A stretch of 64,000 bases of DNA from Jejuia sp047345485 (GCF_047345485.1 NZ_JBLFEN010000006.1:62001-126000); one strand, 5' to 3'. Counted from the stretch's first letter, positions 35,655-45,312 are shown. Notes: a model not told the origin generated them from the sequence alone. Made by a program: numbers and translations.

Positions 35655-36443
35655 TTACAGTAAATTATTAGGAATTTCGCAAATTGGAATAGGAATCATC
35701 TTATGCTTGTTAGCATTGTTATAACGTTTGTAGATTATAAATACTTCTTTTTCTCGATTAGAAAAGTCATTTTCATTTTTGCCTTCATCGTCCATTTTCA
35801 TAGCCCATTCTAACTCAGGGTAAGACGCCCCTATTTGGTCTTCATCGCTCCTAGCATCTCCAAATAATCCATCACTTGGTGCTGCGTCAATAATAGATTC
35901 TGGAACCTTTAAAAATTTACCAATTTGATACACTTCAGACTTTAATAAATCTGCAATAGGACTTAAATCTACTCCGCCATCTCCGTATTTGGTATAAAAA
36001 CCGACACCAAAATCTTCAACTTTGTTACCAGTTCCTGCTACCAATAATCCTTTCAAGCCTGCATAATAATACAAAGTAGTCATGCGTAAGCGTGCTCTAG
36101 TATTTGCTAAAGCCATGTCAACTGTGGCTTGTGCTCCATTTAAATCCACTTCCGTTTTAAATTCTTCAAAAACTGGAGTTAAATCTGCACGAGTATCCTC
36201 AACATTTTTAAAACGACTTTTAAGTTGTGCAATATGTTCATAGGCTCGAGACACGTGGCTTTTAGCTTGATGTATTGGCATTTCTACACATAAAACGTTT
36301 AAGCCAGTTTTGGCAACTAAAGTTGAGGTTACGGCAGAGTCTATACCTCCAGAAACACCAACTACAAAACCATTTACACCAGCATTAAGCGCATAATCCT
36401 TTAGCCATTTTACAATATAATCTACAACTTTTTCTGTTTGCAT
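35655..36443 (-). CDS. nadE: NH3-dependent NAD+ synthetase
   Basis: The 262-residue ATP pyrophosphatase-fold enzyme has the PP-loop VGVSGGIDSAV near residues 28-38, then GTGNKVEDFGVGFYTKYGDGGVD and the SDGLFGDARSDEDQIG region. It makes NAD+ from nicotinate adenine dinucleotide and ammonia; there is no glutaminase domain. It is divergent from gldB, an arrangement that is common in Flavobacteriaceae. Confidence 0.93.
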   Translation of the reverse strand: MQTEKVVDYIVKWLKDYALNAGVNGFVVGVSGGIDSAVTSTLVAKTGLNVLCVEMPIHQAKSHVSRAYEHIAQLKSRFKNVEDTRADLTPVFEEFKTEVDLNGAQATVDMALANTRARLRMTTLYYYAGLKGLLVAGTGNKVEDFGVGFYTKYGDGGVDLSPIADLLKSEVYQIGKFLKVPESIIDAAPSDGLFGDARSDEDQIGASYPELEWAMKMDDEGKNENDFSNREKEVFIIYKRYNNANKHKMIPIPICEIPNNLL

Positions 36444-36534
36444 AACACGTTAAATTAAATAAGAGAATAGTACCTTTGTATACAAAAATAACCCATACTC
36501 CCAATTTATAAAAATTTATAGCGTTTAGATTTTC

Positions 36535-37497
36535 ATGAAAAATTTGTTGTTATCACTTTTTGGTTTGCTTCTTATAATATCATGTAAAAAAGAAACTGCA
36601 CTTGAGAAAGCAATAGCTGAGCGCAATATTGATATTTCGGTAGAACGTTTCGATCAATTTTTTGGAAGTGCAACAGCAAGCGACTTACCAAAATTAAAAA
36701 AAGCTTATCCTTTTATGTTTCCACAACACTTCAAAGATTCTTTTTGGATAGCTAAAATTAAAGATACCTTAAACAGAGAGTTAATTCGAGAAGTAGGAGT
36801 GAAATACCAAAACTTTAATTCAGTTGAAGTTGAAATAGAGTCTTTATTTAATCATCTAAAATATTATTTTCCTGAGTTTAGTCCGCCTCGCATAATTACA
36901 ACAACATCTTCAGTTGATTATAGAAATAAAGTAATTGTTACAGATACAATTGCTATAATTGCCATAGACACTTATTTAGGTAAAGATCATTATTTTTATG
37001 AAGGCATTCAAAAATTTATTCGAAACGATTTTGATGAGGCGCAAATAGTTGTAGATATGGCTGCAGAATATGCTAAAAATTTTATTTACCAACCTCAACG
37101 CAAAACACTTTTAGATGAAATGATTTATTTTGGAAAGCAACTTTATCTTAAAGATCTAATGCTGCCTAATAAAAATGAAGCGCAACGTATAGCGTATAGT
37201 ACCCAAGAATTAGATTGGGCTTTGGCTAACGAAGAATATATTTGGCGCTATTTTGTTGAAAGAGAATTGTTATACAGTACAGATACCAAATTACCAAGTA
37301 GATTTATAAATCCTGCACCTTTTAGTAAATTTTATTTAGAAGAAATAGATACAGATTCTCCAGGACGAATAGGGCAATATATGGGATGGCAAATTGTGCG
37401 CGCTTACATGAAAAATAATAATGTGTCTTTAAAGGATATGTTAAGAACAACACCAGAAGATATTTTTAATAACTCTAAGTTTAAACCACGTAGATAA
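36535..37497 (+). CDS. gldB: gliding motility lipoprotein GldB
   Basis: The 320-residue product has a lipoprotein signal (LLLIISC, Cys17). The mature part matches GldB: ISVERFDQFF, then YPFMFPQHFKDSFW, the YYFPEFSPPRIIT segment and MGWQIVRAYM near the C-terminus. GldB is needed for gliding in Flavobacterium johnsoniae and sits in the cell envelope. Its stop codon overlaps the gldC start (TAATG). TACCTTTG at 36471-36478 fits the -7 consensus. Confidence 0.92.
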   Translation: MKNLLLSLFGLLLIISCKKETALEKAIAERNIDISVERFDQFFGSATASDLPKLKKAYPFMFPQHFKDSFWIAKIKDTLNRELIREVGVKYQNFNSVEVEIESLFNHLKYYFPEFSPPRIITTTSSVDYRNKVIVTDTIAIIAIDTYLGKDHYFYEGIQKFIRNDFDEAQIVVDMAAEYAKNFIYQPQRKTLLDEMIYFGKQLYLKDLMLPNKNEAQRIAYSTQELDWALANEEYIWRYFVERELLYSTDTKLPSRFINPAPFSKFYLEEIDTDSPGRIGQYMGWQIVRAYMKNNNVSLKDMLRTTPEDIFNNSKFKPRR

Positions 37498-37832
37498 TGG
37501 CAAATACAATACAATCTAAAATTGAGTTGAATGTTGAATTAGATGAAAACCGAGTACCTGAAAAATTATTTTGGACAGCTGATGATGGCGGTATATTAAA
37601 TGCAGAAGCTAAGGCTATGATGCTTTCGGTTTGGGATGATAAAACTAAAGAAATGCTACGTATAGATTTATGGACTAAAGACATGCCTGTTGATGATATG
37701 AAAATATTTTTTCATCAAACTTTAGTAGCCATGGCAAATACATTTAACCGCGCTACTCAAGACGAAAAAATGACAGCAACGATGAAAGATTTTTGTGATT
37801 ATTTTGCCGAAAAATTAGAGCTAAAAAAATAA
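37497..37832 (+). CDS. gldC: gliding motility protein GldC
   Basis: The 111-residue soluble protein has the GldC pattern: IELNVELDENRVPEKLFWTA, then DGGILNAEAKAMMLSVWD and DLWTKDMPVDDMK. GldC is linked genetically to GldB and improves gliding but is not fully essential in the model species. Its start codon shares bases with the gldB stop, so the two are translationally coupled. A bidirectional terminator follows. Confidence 0.92.
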   Translation: MANTIQSKIELNVELDENRVPEKLFWTADDGGILNAEAKAMMLSVWDDKTKEMLRIDLWTKDMPVDDMKIFFHQTLVAMANTFNRATQDEKMTATMKDFCDYFAEKLELKK

Positions 37833-37880
37833 ATAAGTTTAATGCTATAAAAGCATTTAATTTTTTAGTTCTCAATAAAA

Positions 37881-37919
37881 AAGGGTGGTTTTGTAATAAC
37901 AAAACCACCCTTGCTTTTT
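37881..37919. terminator. bidirectional terminator between gldC and pruA
   Basis: AAGGGTGGTTTTG and CAAAACCACCCTT form a perfect 13-base stem around a 6-base loop, with A's before and T's after, so it can end both convergent transcripts. Confidence 0.9.
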
Positions 37920-37928
37920 TTAACTATA

Positions 37929-39557
37929 TTATTCTCCTAAAAACGGATAACGATAATCTGTTGGTGTTACAAAAGTTTCCTTTATCATTCTTGGCGATAC
38001 CCAGCGTAATAAGTTTTGAGCGCTACCCGCTTTATCATTTGTTCCAGATGCTCTTGCACCACCAAAAGGTTGTTGGCCAACAACAGCACCAGTAGGTTTG
38101 TCATTTATATAAAAATTTCCAGCAGCATTTTGTAATGCTTCCGTAGCTTGTGTAACGGCATATCTGTCTTTTGCCAATATTGCCCCAGTTAATGCATACT
38201 CACTAGTTTCATCCACTAGTTTTAAAGTTTGTGTATAGGCATTGTCTTCGTAAACATAAATTGTGATTACTGGTCCAAATAACTCAGTACACATTGTTGT
38301 GTATTTTGGATTTGTAGTTACTAAAATTGTAGGTTCTATAAAATAGCCTTTACCTTTATCGTAGCCACCACCAACTAGTACTTCAACATCTGTATCTGCT
38401 TTGGCTTTATCAATATATTTTGATAATTTATCAAACGAGCCTTCATGTATTACAGCAGTAATAAAATTACTCATATCATCTGGAGTCCCCATTTTAAAAG
38501 AGTTAACATCTTCTACGACATATTTTTTTACATCACTCCAAATACTTTTTGCAATATAAGCTCTGGATGCAGCACTACATTTCTGACCTTGAAATTCAAA
38601 AGCACCACGAGCAATTGCAGTAGCTACTTGTTTTGGGTTAGCCGAATTATGTGCAACTATAAAATCTTTACCACCAGTTTCTCCAACAATTCTAGGATAG
38701 GTTTTATAGTTATGTATATTGTTTCCTATTTGTTTCCAAAGTTCTTTAAAAATATGAGTAGAACCTGTAAAGTGTAATCCTGAGAAATCTGGACTAGCCA
38801 ATACCGTATTGGTAATCATCACAGGATCTCCAAAAACAACGTTAATAACACCTGGAGGCACACCTGCTTCCTCAAATACATCCATAATTACTTTTGCAGA
38901 ATATACTTGGCTATCACTAGGTTTCCAAACCACAACATTTCCCATAAGTGCCATACAAGCTGGTAAGTTTCCAGCAATAGCAGTAAAATTAAAAGGTGTT
39001 ACAGCATATGTAAATCCTTCTAGTGGCCTATATTCTATACGGTTCCAGGCATCACTTGTGCTTTCTGGTTGTTCCATATAAATATCTGTCATAAACTGAA
39101 CATTAAAACGTAAGAAATCTATAAACTCACAAGCAGCATCAATTTCTGCTTGATGAATAGTTTTAGATTGCGCAATCATGGTAGCTGCATTAATTTTTGC
39201 GCGGTATGGGCCAGCAATAAGTTCCGCCGCTTTTAAAAAAATTCCTGCACGTTGTTCCCATGGCATTTGGCTCCATGTTTTTCTTGCTTCTAGCGCTGTC
39301 GTAATGGCATCATCAATATGATTTTGCTCTGCTAAGTGGTACGTGCCAACAATATGTTTATGATCGTGGGGTGGCGACATGGTTTTTGTGTTACCAGTGG
39401 TTATGTTTTCTCCGTTAATATATAGAGGTACCTCAACTTTACTGTTAAACATTGTCTTATAAGTATTCAAAACAGCATCACGTTCTGGAGATCCAGGCGC
39501 ATAAGATTTAACAGGTTCGTTAACTGCTATTGGAACATTAAAAAAGCCTTTTCCCAT
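37929..39557 (-). CDS. pruA: L-glutamate gamma-semialdehyde dehydrogenase
   Basis: The 542-residue aldehyde dehydrogenase has the VTPFNFTAIAGN cofactor segment, GSTHIFKELW, GETGGKDFIVAHN with the general-base Glu, EFQGQKCSAASRAYI with the catalytic Cys, and ELFGPVITIYVYE. The length and the N-terminal extension match the single-domain delta-1-pyrroline-5-carboxylate dehydrogenase of Bacteroidota. It oxidises glutamate semialdehyde to glutamate in proline breakdown. No proline dehydrogenase gene is adjacent. A TAAATTTG box lies upstream (minus strand, 39607-39600) with a rather short spacing to a TTTG. Confidence 0.93.
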   Translation of the reverse strand: MGKGFFNVPIAVNEPVKSYAPGSPERDAVLNTYKTMFNSKVEVPLYINGENITTGNTKTMSPPHDHKHIVGTYHLAEQNHIDDAITTALEARKTWSQMPWEQRAGIFLKAAELIAGPYRAKINAATMIAQSKTIHQAEIDAACEFIDFLRFNVQFMTDIYMEQPESTSDAWNRIEYRPLEGFTYAVTPFNFTAIAGNLPACMALMGNVVVWKPSDSQVYSAKVIMDVFEEAGVPPGVINVVFGDPVMITNTVLASPDFSGLHFTGSTHIFKELWKQIGNNIHNYKTYPRIVGETGGKDFIVAHNSANPKQVATAIARGAFEFQGQKCSAASRAYIAKSIWSDVKKYVVEDVNSFKMGTPDDMSNFITAVIHEGSFDKLSKYIDKAKADTDVEVLVGGGYDKGKGYFIEPTILVTTNPKYTTMCTELFGPVITIYVYEDNAYTQTLKLVDETSEYALTGAILAKDRYAVTQATEALQNAAGNFYINDKPTGAVVGQQPFGGARASGTNDKAGSAQNLLRWVSPRMIKETFVTPTDYRYPFLGE

Positions 39558-39763
39558 GATTTTCTTGTTTTTGTTAAAAAATTATCAGTGAATTAGCTGC
39601 AAATTTAAGAATTATTAAATTACAAAGTGTTACGCATAACCCTTAAAATCGCGTTAAATTTTATAAATGCATGCGCTTTTAATTATGATTTTATCTGGGT
39701 TAGGTTGGTTTAGATTTTATTTATTTTTTGTAAGTTGGCACTCCCGTAAGAGACTATTATTTT

Positions 39764-40489
39764 ATGTGTACTGTAACTATTATTCCTAAAGGGAATACTG
39801 ATTTTATTTTAACATCTAACCGTGACGAAGCTCCAAATCGGATATCTATAACTCCAGAGTTTTATACGGTAGATGCAACCCAAGTGTTGTTTCCAAAAGA
39901 TGAATTGTCTGGAGGTACTTGGATAGGTATAAGTGAGAAAAAGCGTGTAATTTGTGTATTAAATGGCGGTTTTGAAAAACACGAGCGTAAACCATTATAC
40001 CGATTAAGTAGAGGTGTGGTAGCAAAACAATTTATGAGTGCTGATGCTATTGTTGCAACTATTACTACTTTTGATTTTAATGATATTGAGCCATTTACAA
40101 TCGTTATTGCTGATTGGAATAATGGTTTAAAGTTTTTCGAATTAGTTTGGGATGGTCACCAAAAACATTTTACAGAATTACCTTTAGAGCCAAAAATTTG
40201 GTCGTCTTCAACCTTGTATGATGCTACTATGAGAACTGAAAGGAAACAATGGTTTGAAGATTTTAAATCTCAACAAGCACTTGATAGTGAGTCATTACTA
40301 AAATTTCATAAAACAGCAGGACGTGGTAATGTAGATTACGGTGTTATTATGGATAGAGGTTATGTGAAAACTACAAGTGTAACCCAAATAGAAAAAAGTG
40401 CTGAGGTAACAGAGATGCGCTATGAAAACATTTTAAAAGGCGAGCAAACTTCTAAAACCTTTAAAATTTCGCAACCCGTTAATGGCTAA
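39764..40489 (+). CDS. NRDE/TANGO2 family protein
   Basis: The 241-residue cytosolic protein starts with Met-Cys-Thr (MCTVTIIPK) and carries the family motif TSNRDEAP at residues 17-24, followed by GGTWIGISEKKRVICVLNGG. The invariant Cys2 and NRDE sequence recall N-terminal nucleophile hydrolases. Eukaryotic TANGO2 is linked to haem or acyl-CoA handling, but bacterial function is unclear. It overlaps the following gene by 8 bases, so the two form an operon. Confidence 0.85.
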   Translation: MCTVTIIPKGNTDFILTSNRDEAPNRISITPEFYTVDATQVLFPKDELSGGTWIGISEKKRVICVLNGGFEKHERKPLYRLSRGVVAKQFMSADAIVATITTFDFNDIEPFTIVIADWNNGLKFFELVWDGHQKHFTELPLEPKIWSSSTLYDATMRTERKQWFEDFKSQQALDSESLLKFHKTAGRGNVDYGVIMDRGYVKTTSVTQIEKSAEVTEMRYENILKGEQTSKTFKISQPVNG

Positions 40490-41477
40490 TTCAGGTATTA
40501 TTTTAACCTTGGCATATCCATCAACTACTGTTATGGTTGCTGAGGAGTGGTATTCTCCATTATTACGATTTATAGGTATAGGTAAAAAAAACTATTTACG
40601 TGCAGGTCATGCAGCGTTAGTTTTAATTGATAAGTCTACTGGTGTTTTAGAGTATCATGATTTTGGACGTTACATCACACCAGAGCCCAATGGTAGAGTT
40701 CGTGGTAAGGATACTGATAACGAATTAGATTTTCCTTTGGTAGCCAAAATTAAACATGATACTATTACAAATATTAACGATATTTTAGAGTTTTTAGCAA
40801 CCCGCCCTAAATTGACGCATGGTGAAGGTAAATTGGTAGCTTCAGTTTGTAATGCTATAGATTATAAAAAAGCTAGGGCTTACATTACAGATATGCAGCA
40901 TAAACATTTTATAAGGTACGCAGCCTTTGCAAAACAGGCTTGTAATTGTGCACGTTTTGTAACTGATAGTTTAATTGCTGCGGTAACAGACGCTAAAGTT
41001 AAGAAAGATTTAATAAATTCTAAATGGTTTACACCAAGTACAGTGGGTAATGTATTGCTTGCGGATACTGAAAACTATGTATATGAAGTATCTGAAGCAG
41101 GTATTATTTCAGAGTTTAAAGGGTCTCAAAAAAGTGAAAATTTACGTTACTTTTTAGATAAATTACCAAACCACAAACCTAATTTTGTTGGGACTTTAGA
41201 GCCAAAACATAATACTGTAAAGGTTGAACATGCACAATGGTTAAGCGGCATTGCTGCTGGTGCTTGGTTTGAGTTATATACTACTGAAAATGCAGATGAA
41301 TATCGATTTAGAAGAATTTCTCCTTATGGGAATATTGACTGTAACGCACTTTTTAAGGTTGATAATGTTACTTTTAATTACGATTTACCTTATGAGTTTG
41401 TGCACTACTCTAACTGTAAATTTTTTCATGTGAAACAGAATGACGCAGTTTTTAGATTTGATAGAATACTTAATTAA
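40482..41477 (+). CDS. DUF6695-like protein with possible Cys-His hydrolase fold
   Basis: The 331-residue protein has no signal peptide. A segment AGHAALVLID...LEYHDFGRY (residues about 41-64) provides a His after a small residue and a beta strand. A later QACNCARFVTDSL (about residue 152) provides a Cys at the start of a helix. That order (His first, Cys later) is seen in circularly permuted NlpC/P60 or LRAT-like hydrolases. I believe it matches the DUF6695 group but cannot confirm this. The C-terminal third looks like a beta-rich domain. It overlaps the NRDE gene by 8 bases. Confidence 0.65.
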   Translation: MANSGIILTLAYPSTTVMVAEEWYSPLLRFIGIGKKNYLRAGHAALVLIDKSTGVLEYHDFGRYITPEPNGRVRGKDTDNELDFPLVAKIKHDTITNINDILEFLATRPKLTHGEGKLVASVCNAIDYKKARAYITDMQHKHFIRYAAFAKQACNCARFVTDSLIAAVTDAKVKKDLINSKWFTPSTVGNVLLADTENYVYEVSEAGIISEFKGSQKSENLRYFLDKLPNHKPNFVGTLEPKHNTVKVEHAQWLSGIAAGAWFELYTTENADEYRFRRISPYGNIDCNALFKVDNVTFNYDLPYEFVHYSNCKFFHVKQNDAVFRFDRILN

Positions 41478-41493
41478 ATAAGTTTGTTGCGTT

Positions 41494-41759
41494 TTAATTC
41501 TTTAAATTTTTTTCGTGCTTATTAAAGTTATTGCGTTCTGCAATTATGCCTATTATTGCACTAATTATAAAGCATAAACTAAAAACTTTAATAATTGTTA
41601 TTGAAAATGTAAATCTATTATCTGCAAATTTAAATATCGCATTATTACAGCAAACGGAAGTGCCCAGAGTAGTAAACTGTGTTTTGCAATAAATTTAACT
41701 TTGTTTTTTCTTACTAACCTCCATTTTTTATAAAAGTTTATTTGTTTTGTTTGTAGCAT
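41494..41759 (-). pseudogene. frameshifted small membrane protein gene
   Basis: From an ATG at 41759 the minus strand encodes MLQTKQINFYKKWRLVRKNK, a basic start, and a hydrophobic helix LLLWALPFAVIM. The frame then runs to a stop after 53 codons. In the next frame, from about 41640, the sequence continues without interruption as AIFKFADNRFTFSITIIKVF, a second hydrophobic helix, and a charged tail ending NFNKHEKNLKN at 41494. The joined product would be a two-helix membrane protein of about 88 residues, so a single-base change near 41640 has probably broken it. It lies in the 533-base gap 41478-42010; 41760-41950 shows nothing else. Confidence 0.5.
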
Positions 41760-41950
41760 TGATAAGCATATTTATACATAAAAATACGAAATTTTGGTAG
41801 TAAAGTTTAATTTTCTTATGTGTCAGAGATAGTAGCGATATCTTCTATACGTGCATTAGTAGACGAAAGATGTAAAAAACTATTAGTACTTTAAAAGATG
41901 AGATTTAAAACAAGTTCTAGGTTACTACGCAAAACAGAAATATATATTGA

Positions 41951-42011
41951 AAAGCCCGATTTAATCCTATGAGCTTTACCTGCCTGAGATACCGCAGGTA
42001 AGTATGCGCCC
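41951..42011 (-). repeat. dispersed structured intergenic element, copy E (3'-truncated)
   Basis: On the minus strand GGGCG (42011-42007) is followed by a 28-base hairpin module (42006-41979) ending CAGGCAGG, then TAAAGC and the core TCGGGCTTTT. No CCCTAACGC end follows, so the 3' half is lost. It begins at the last base of the apaG stop codon. Confidence 0.75.
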
Positions 42012-42397
42012 TAGTTTATAGCAAAAGGTGCGCTTAATCTAAACGTGGGGATAGTAACTTGAAATTTTTTGGTGGTAGTAAAATTTACCATATTGTAGTG
42101 GCCTTGCATTGCGCCAAACGGGGATGTGAGCAAACAGCCAGATGTATAGGTGTGAGATTCGCCTGGTTTTAATACAGGTTTTTGCCCTATAACGCCTTCA
42201 CCATTTACGGTTTCTACATGGTTTAAAGCATCTGAAATTTCCCAGTGTCGTGCATACAATTGTACAGAGTCCTTGCTTTGGTTTTCTATAGTAATAGTAT
42301 AGCCAAAGGCGTACTGTATTTTATAGTTTTTATAAAACGAGCCTTCGAAGGTGGTTTCTACCGAAATTTTTATGCCTTTTGTTACTTGTTGCACCAT
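42011..42397 (-). CDS. apaG: ApaG domain protein
   Basis: The 128-residue single-domain protein has ApaG features: FGYTITIENQSKDSVQLYARHW, VNGEGVIGQKPVLKPGESHTYTSGC, and PFGAMQGHY. The fold is a fibronectin-III-like beta sandwich. ApaG has been linked to Co2+/Mg2+ tolerance and pyrophosphate binding, but its role here is not known. It is a single gene 84 bases downstream of the plug protein gene on the same strand, with repeat copy E touching its stop. Confidence 0.9.
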   Translation of the reverse strand: MVQQVTKGIKISVETTFEGSFYKNYKIQYAFGYTITIENQSKDSVQLYARHWEISDALNHVETVNGEGVIGQKPVLKPGESHTYTSGCLLTSPFGAMQGHYNMVNFTTTKKFQVTIPTFRLSAPFAIN

Positions 42398-42481
42398 GTT
42401 AAGGATTGATATACAATACTTTTAAAGCGCTAAAATAAGGATTTTTAAATGTTGAATCTTTAAAAAAGCGTTAAATACAGA

Positions 42482-43741
42482 CTAATTGGTAATATTTACC
42501 GATGAAATTTCGTTGAAGCCTACAATTCTGTCGTATCTAGCGCCCAAATCACGGTAATAAACGAGTACTTTATAGTTGTTTTCGGTTTGCCAGAAGTTAC
42601 CGCTTATACGTCCTTCATCTAAAGTGCCATCAGCATTTGCAACAACATATTTATAGTTGTAAAACCCTTGTTTAAGTTTAAAGTGTCCTTTGTAAATTCT
42701 GCCTTCGGGATAATAGTCCATTCTATTATAATCTTCTAAAGCATAGTTATTAAAATTACCATATACATAAATAGTTTCACCATTTAATAATTCTGGATAT
42801 TGTAATGAAAAGTGAACATTAACATAATCGGCTTCTACATCTAGATCTTCTCGATCTATAGCGGTAATTTTAAATTGCCCATTAATATCAGGGTTGTAGG
42901 TGTATGGTAGTTCTGCTCTAGATATATTGGTAAATAAATAACTATGATAAATATCTTTTAATTCTATATACTGCACACCCATAGAGGCTGCTCTTACATC
43001 TTTGGTTTCAAAAAATAAATACTCGTTTCCGCCAGGGAAAGCAGTTTCGTTTACATAACGATATATTAGCTTATTACCAATAGTGTATTGGGGTTTTACA
43101 TCTGTTATGGCTGTATTTAAATTTCTATTTTGAATGATAAGTGTTTTTATAGTTTGAAGCGGATTATTAATTTGGGAATTTGTGGATATCTCAATATCTA
43201 CAGTTTGCATATAATCGATGGTTTGAACATCGCGAGAGCGTTTAATGCTAATACCAGGAGTTACAATATCTTCATAAACCATAAGTTTTCTTGAAAACAC
43301 CAATTCGTCATCTCTGTCAAATATAGAAATAAGGTAATTGCCAGAAACTGTTAATGCTCGAGTTTGCGCATTGGGCACCGTTAGTTTATAGTGAGAATAC
43401 ATCTCAAAAGTATTAAAAGAGTTACGATAGTCTTGTATTCTAAAATTATCAACACCTAACAGGAATTCTGTTCGAACTAAAACAGATTCTGTCCAATCGT
43501 AATCATAGTGTTCTATCTTATAATAAAAGTCAGGTTCGTTAGCCACTAAAGCATCAAATTCTAGATAAAATGTTTCTCCTAGTTTTAAAATAGGTAATTC
43601 GCCTAAATTACTGTTTGTACTTTTAAATGTAATGGATTTGATATATTCTGGAGGATTAACTTCGTTTACCTGAGCTTGCAGATGTAAACAAATACAAAAT
43701 ATCCCGATAAAAAAAGAAAACTTATAGTGCATATAAATCAT
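42482..43741 (-). CDS. type IX secretion system plug protein
   Basis: I start this at the ATG 43741 (MIYMHYKFSFFIGIFC...LQAQ), which gives a clean signal peptide; a longer reading needs a TTG six codons upstream. The product of about 419 residues matches the DUF5103 group: NEVNPPEYIKSITF, DFYYKIEHYDYDW, ELVFSRKLMVYED, and a C-terminal Ig-like part with YKGHFKLKQGFYNYKYV. In the model species this protein plugs the SprA translocon when no cargo partner is bound. It is divergent from nqrA, with promoters between them. Confidence 0.85.
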   Translation of the reverse strand: MIYMHYKFSFFIGIFCICLHLQAQVNEVNPPEYIKSITFKSTNSNLGELPILKLGETFYLEFDALVANEPDFYYKIEHYDYDWTESVLVRTEFLLGVDNFRIQDYRNSFNTFEMYSHYKLTVPNAQTRALTVSGNYLISIFDRDDELVFSRKLMVYEDIVTPGISIKRSRDVQTIDYMQTVDIEISTNSQINNPLQTIKTLIIQNRNLNTAITDVKPQYTIGNKLIYRYVNETAFPGGNEYLFFETKDVRAASMGVQYIELKDIYHSYLFTNISRAELPYTYNPDINGQFKITAIDREDLDVEADYVNVHFSLQYPELLNGETIYVYGNFNNYALEDYNRMDYYPEGRIYKGHFKLKQGFYNYKYVVANADGTLDEGRISGNFWQTENNYKVLVYYRDLGARYDRIVGFNEISSVNITN

Positions 43742-43812
43742 TTTTGTAAAGATAAACAAAATTGATGCCGAAAGCTTTACAAGCGTTAATACTTGTAAAT
43801 TTCTATTAATTT

Positions 43813-43845
43813 TTTGTGGTAACTGTTTTTTAGTTCGTATTTTTG
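43813..43845 (+). promoter_or_regulatory. nqr operon promoter
   Basis: TTTG at 43813-43816 and TATTTTTG at 43838-43845 fit the Bacteroidota -33/-7 consensus (TTTG, TAnnTTTG) with a 21-base spacer. The nqrA ATG lies about 40 bases downstream. Confidence 0.65.
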
Positions 43846-43884
43846 CACCGATTTTTTAGACAACTAATTTCAACAAAAGAAAAT

Positions 43885-45240
43885 ATGTCAAACGACATTC
43901 GCATTAAGAAAGGTCTAGATATAAAACTTAAAGGTTTAGCTGAAAAAACCACTGAGACAGCGGTATTGAGCAATTTTTATGTTTTAAGACCTGAAGATTT
44001 TCACGGCGTAATTCCTAAATTAATTTCTAAAGTTGGCACAAAAGTAAAAGCAGGAGAACCTGTGTTTTATGACAAATCTAACGAAAACATCAAATTTGTT
44101 TCTCCAGTTTCTGGTGAAATTATAGAGATTGCTCGTGGTGCCAAACGTAAAATTTTAGAAATAAAAATTCAAGCTGATAAAACACAGGTTTTCCAAGACA
44201 ATGGTAAGTTTGATGTCGATGTTGCAAAACCAGAAGCGGTTAAAGCACATTTATTAGCAAGCGGACTGTGGCCATTTGTAAAGCAAAGACCTTACGATGT
44301 TATTGCAAATCCAGAAAAAGCGCCTAAAGCTATTTTTATTTCGGGATACGCAAGTGCACCATTAGCAGCAGATTTAGATTATGTGCTACAAGGAAAAGAA
44401 GCTGAGTTACAAGCGGCAGTATTAGCACTTGGTAAATTAACAGAAGGGCAAGTTCATGTATCGGTTGGTGAAAGTGCTAACTCTCCATTAGCCGGTTTGT
44501 CTGGTGTTTCTGTGCATAAAGTATCTGGTCCTCATCCGGCAGGAAATGTTGGAACTCTAATTAATAAAGTAGACCCAATAAACAAAGGAGAGACAGTTTG
44601 GACTGTTAATGCCCAAGATTTAGTAATTATTGGAGAACTTCTTTTAACAGGTAATTTTAATGCTGAGCGTATTGTGGCTTTAGCAGGTTCTGAAGTAAAA
44701 GCACCTCGTTATTTTAAAACTAAATTAGGTAGTGAAGTAGCTACTATGATTTATGATAAAGGTCTTGAAAAAGATGCTAATGCTAGAATTATTTCTGGCA
44801 ACGTGTTAAGTGGAAAAGAAATAAAACCAGATGGGTATTTGGATTATTATAGCAATGTAATCACTATTATTCCAGAAGGAGACGATTATGAATTTTTTGG
44901 ATGGAACAAGCCAGTATTTAATAAGATTTCTACATCAAGAGCATTAACGTTTTCATGGCTAAATCCTAAAAAGGCTTACGATTTAAATACCAATACAAAT
45001 GGAGAACATCGTGCTTTTGTAACTACGGGAACTTTTGAGAAAGTATTTCCTTTAGATATATACCCAATGCAAATTTTAAAAGCATGTATGTATCAAGATT
45101 TAGATGAAATGGAAGCTTTAGGTATGTATGAAGTTGCTCCTGAAGATTTTGCCTTAACAGAATTTGTTTGTGTGTCTAAACAACCACATCAAAAAATAAT
45201 AAGAGAAGGTTTAGATTTAATGCTTAAAGAAATTGGATAA
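43885..45240 (+). CDS. nqrA: Na+-translocating NADH:quinone reductase subunit A
   Basis: I start this at ATG 43885 (MSNDIRIKKGLDIKLKG), because the promoter lies inside the 14-codon upstream extension. The product of 451 residues is the peripheral, cytosolic ubiquinone-linked subunit with an RnfC-like barrel-sandwich part (GTKVKAGEPVFYDKSN), SGPHPAGNVGTLI and EALGMYEVAPEDFALTEFVC. It is the first of six nqr genes with tight spacing. Confidence 0.93.
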   Translation: MSNDIRIKKGLDIKLKGLAEKTTETAVLSNFYVLRPEDFHGVIPKLISKVGTKVKAGEPVFYDKSNENIKFVSPVSGEIIEIARGAKRKILEIKIQADKTQVFQDNGKFDVDVAKPEAVKAHLLASGLWPFVKQRPYDVIANPEKAPKAIFISGYASAPLAADLDYVLQGKEAELQAAVLALGKLTEGQVHVSVGESANSPLAGLSGVSVHKVSGPHPAGNVGTLINKVDPINKGETVWTVNAQDLVIIGELLLTGNFNAERIVALAGSEVKAPRYFKTKLGSEVATMIYDKGLEKDANARIISGNVLSGKEIKPDGYLDYYSNVITIIPEGDDYEFFGWNKPVFNKISTSRALTFSWLNPKKAYDLNTNTNGEHRAFVTTGTFEKVFPLDIYPMQILKACMYQDLDEMEALGMYEVAPEDFALTEFVCVSKQPHQKIIREGLDLMLKEIG

Positions 45241-45312
45241 TTATTCATTGAGTAACGAAATCAAAAATAACATTTTATTCATTTAACCAAGTGAAATGAA
45301 AAATATTACAAG

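Noticed and set aside
43843..43884. Upstream start for nqrA with 14 extra residues
   Set aside because: The -7 promoter box overlaps this segment, and the conserved N-terminus begins at MSNDIRIKKGLD.
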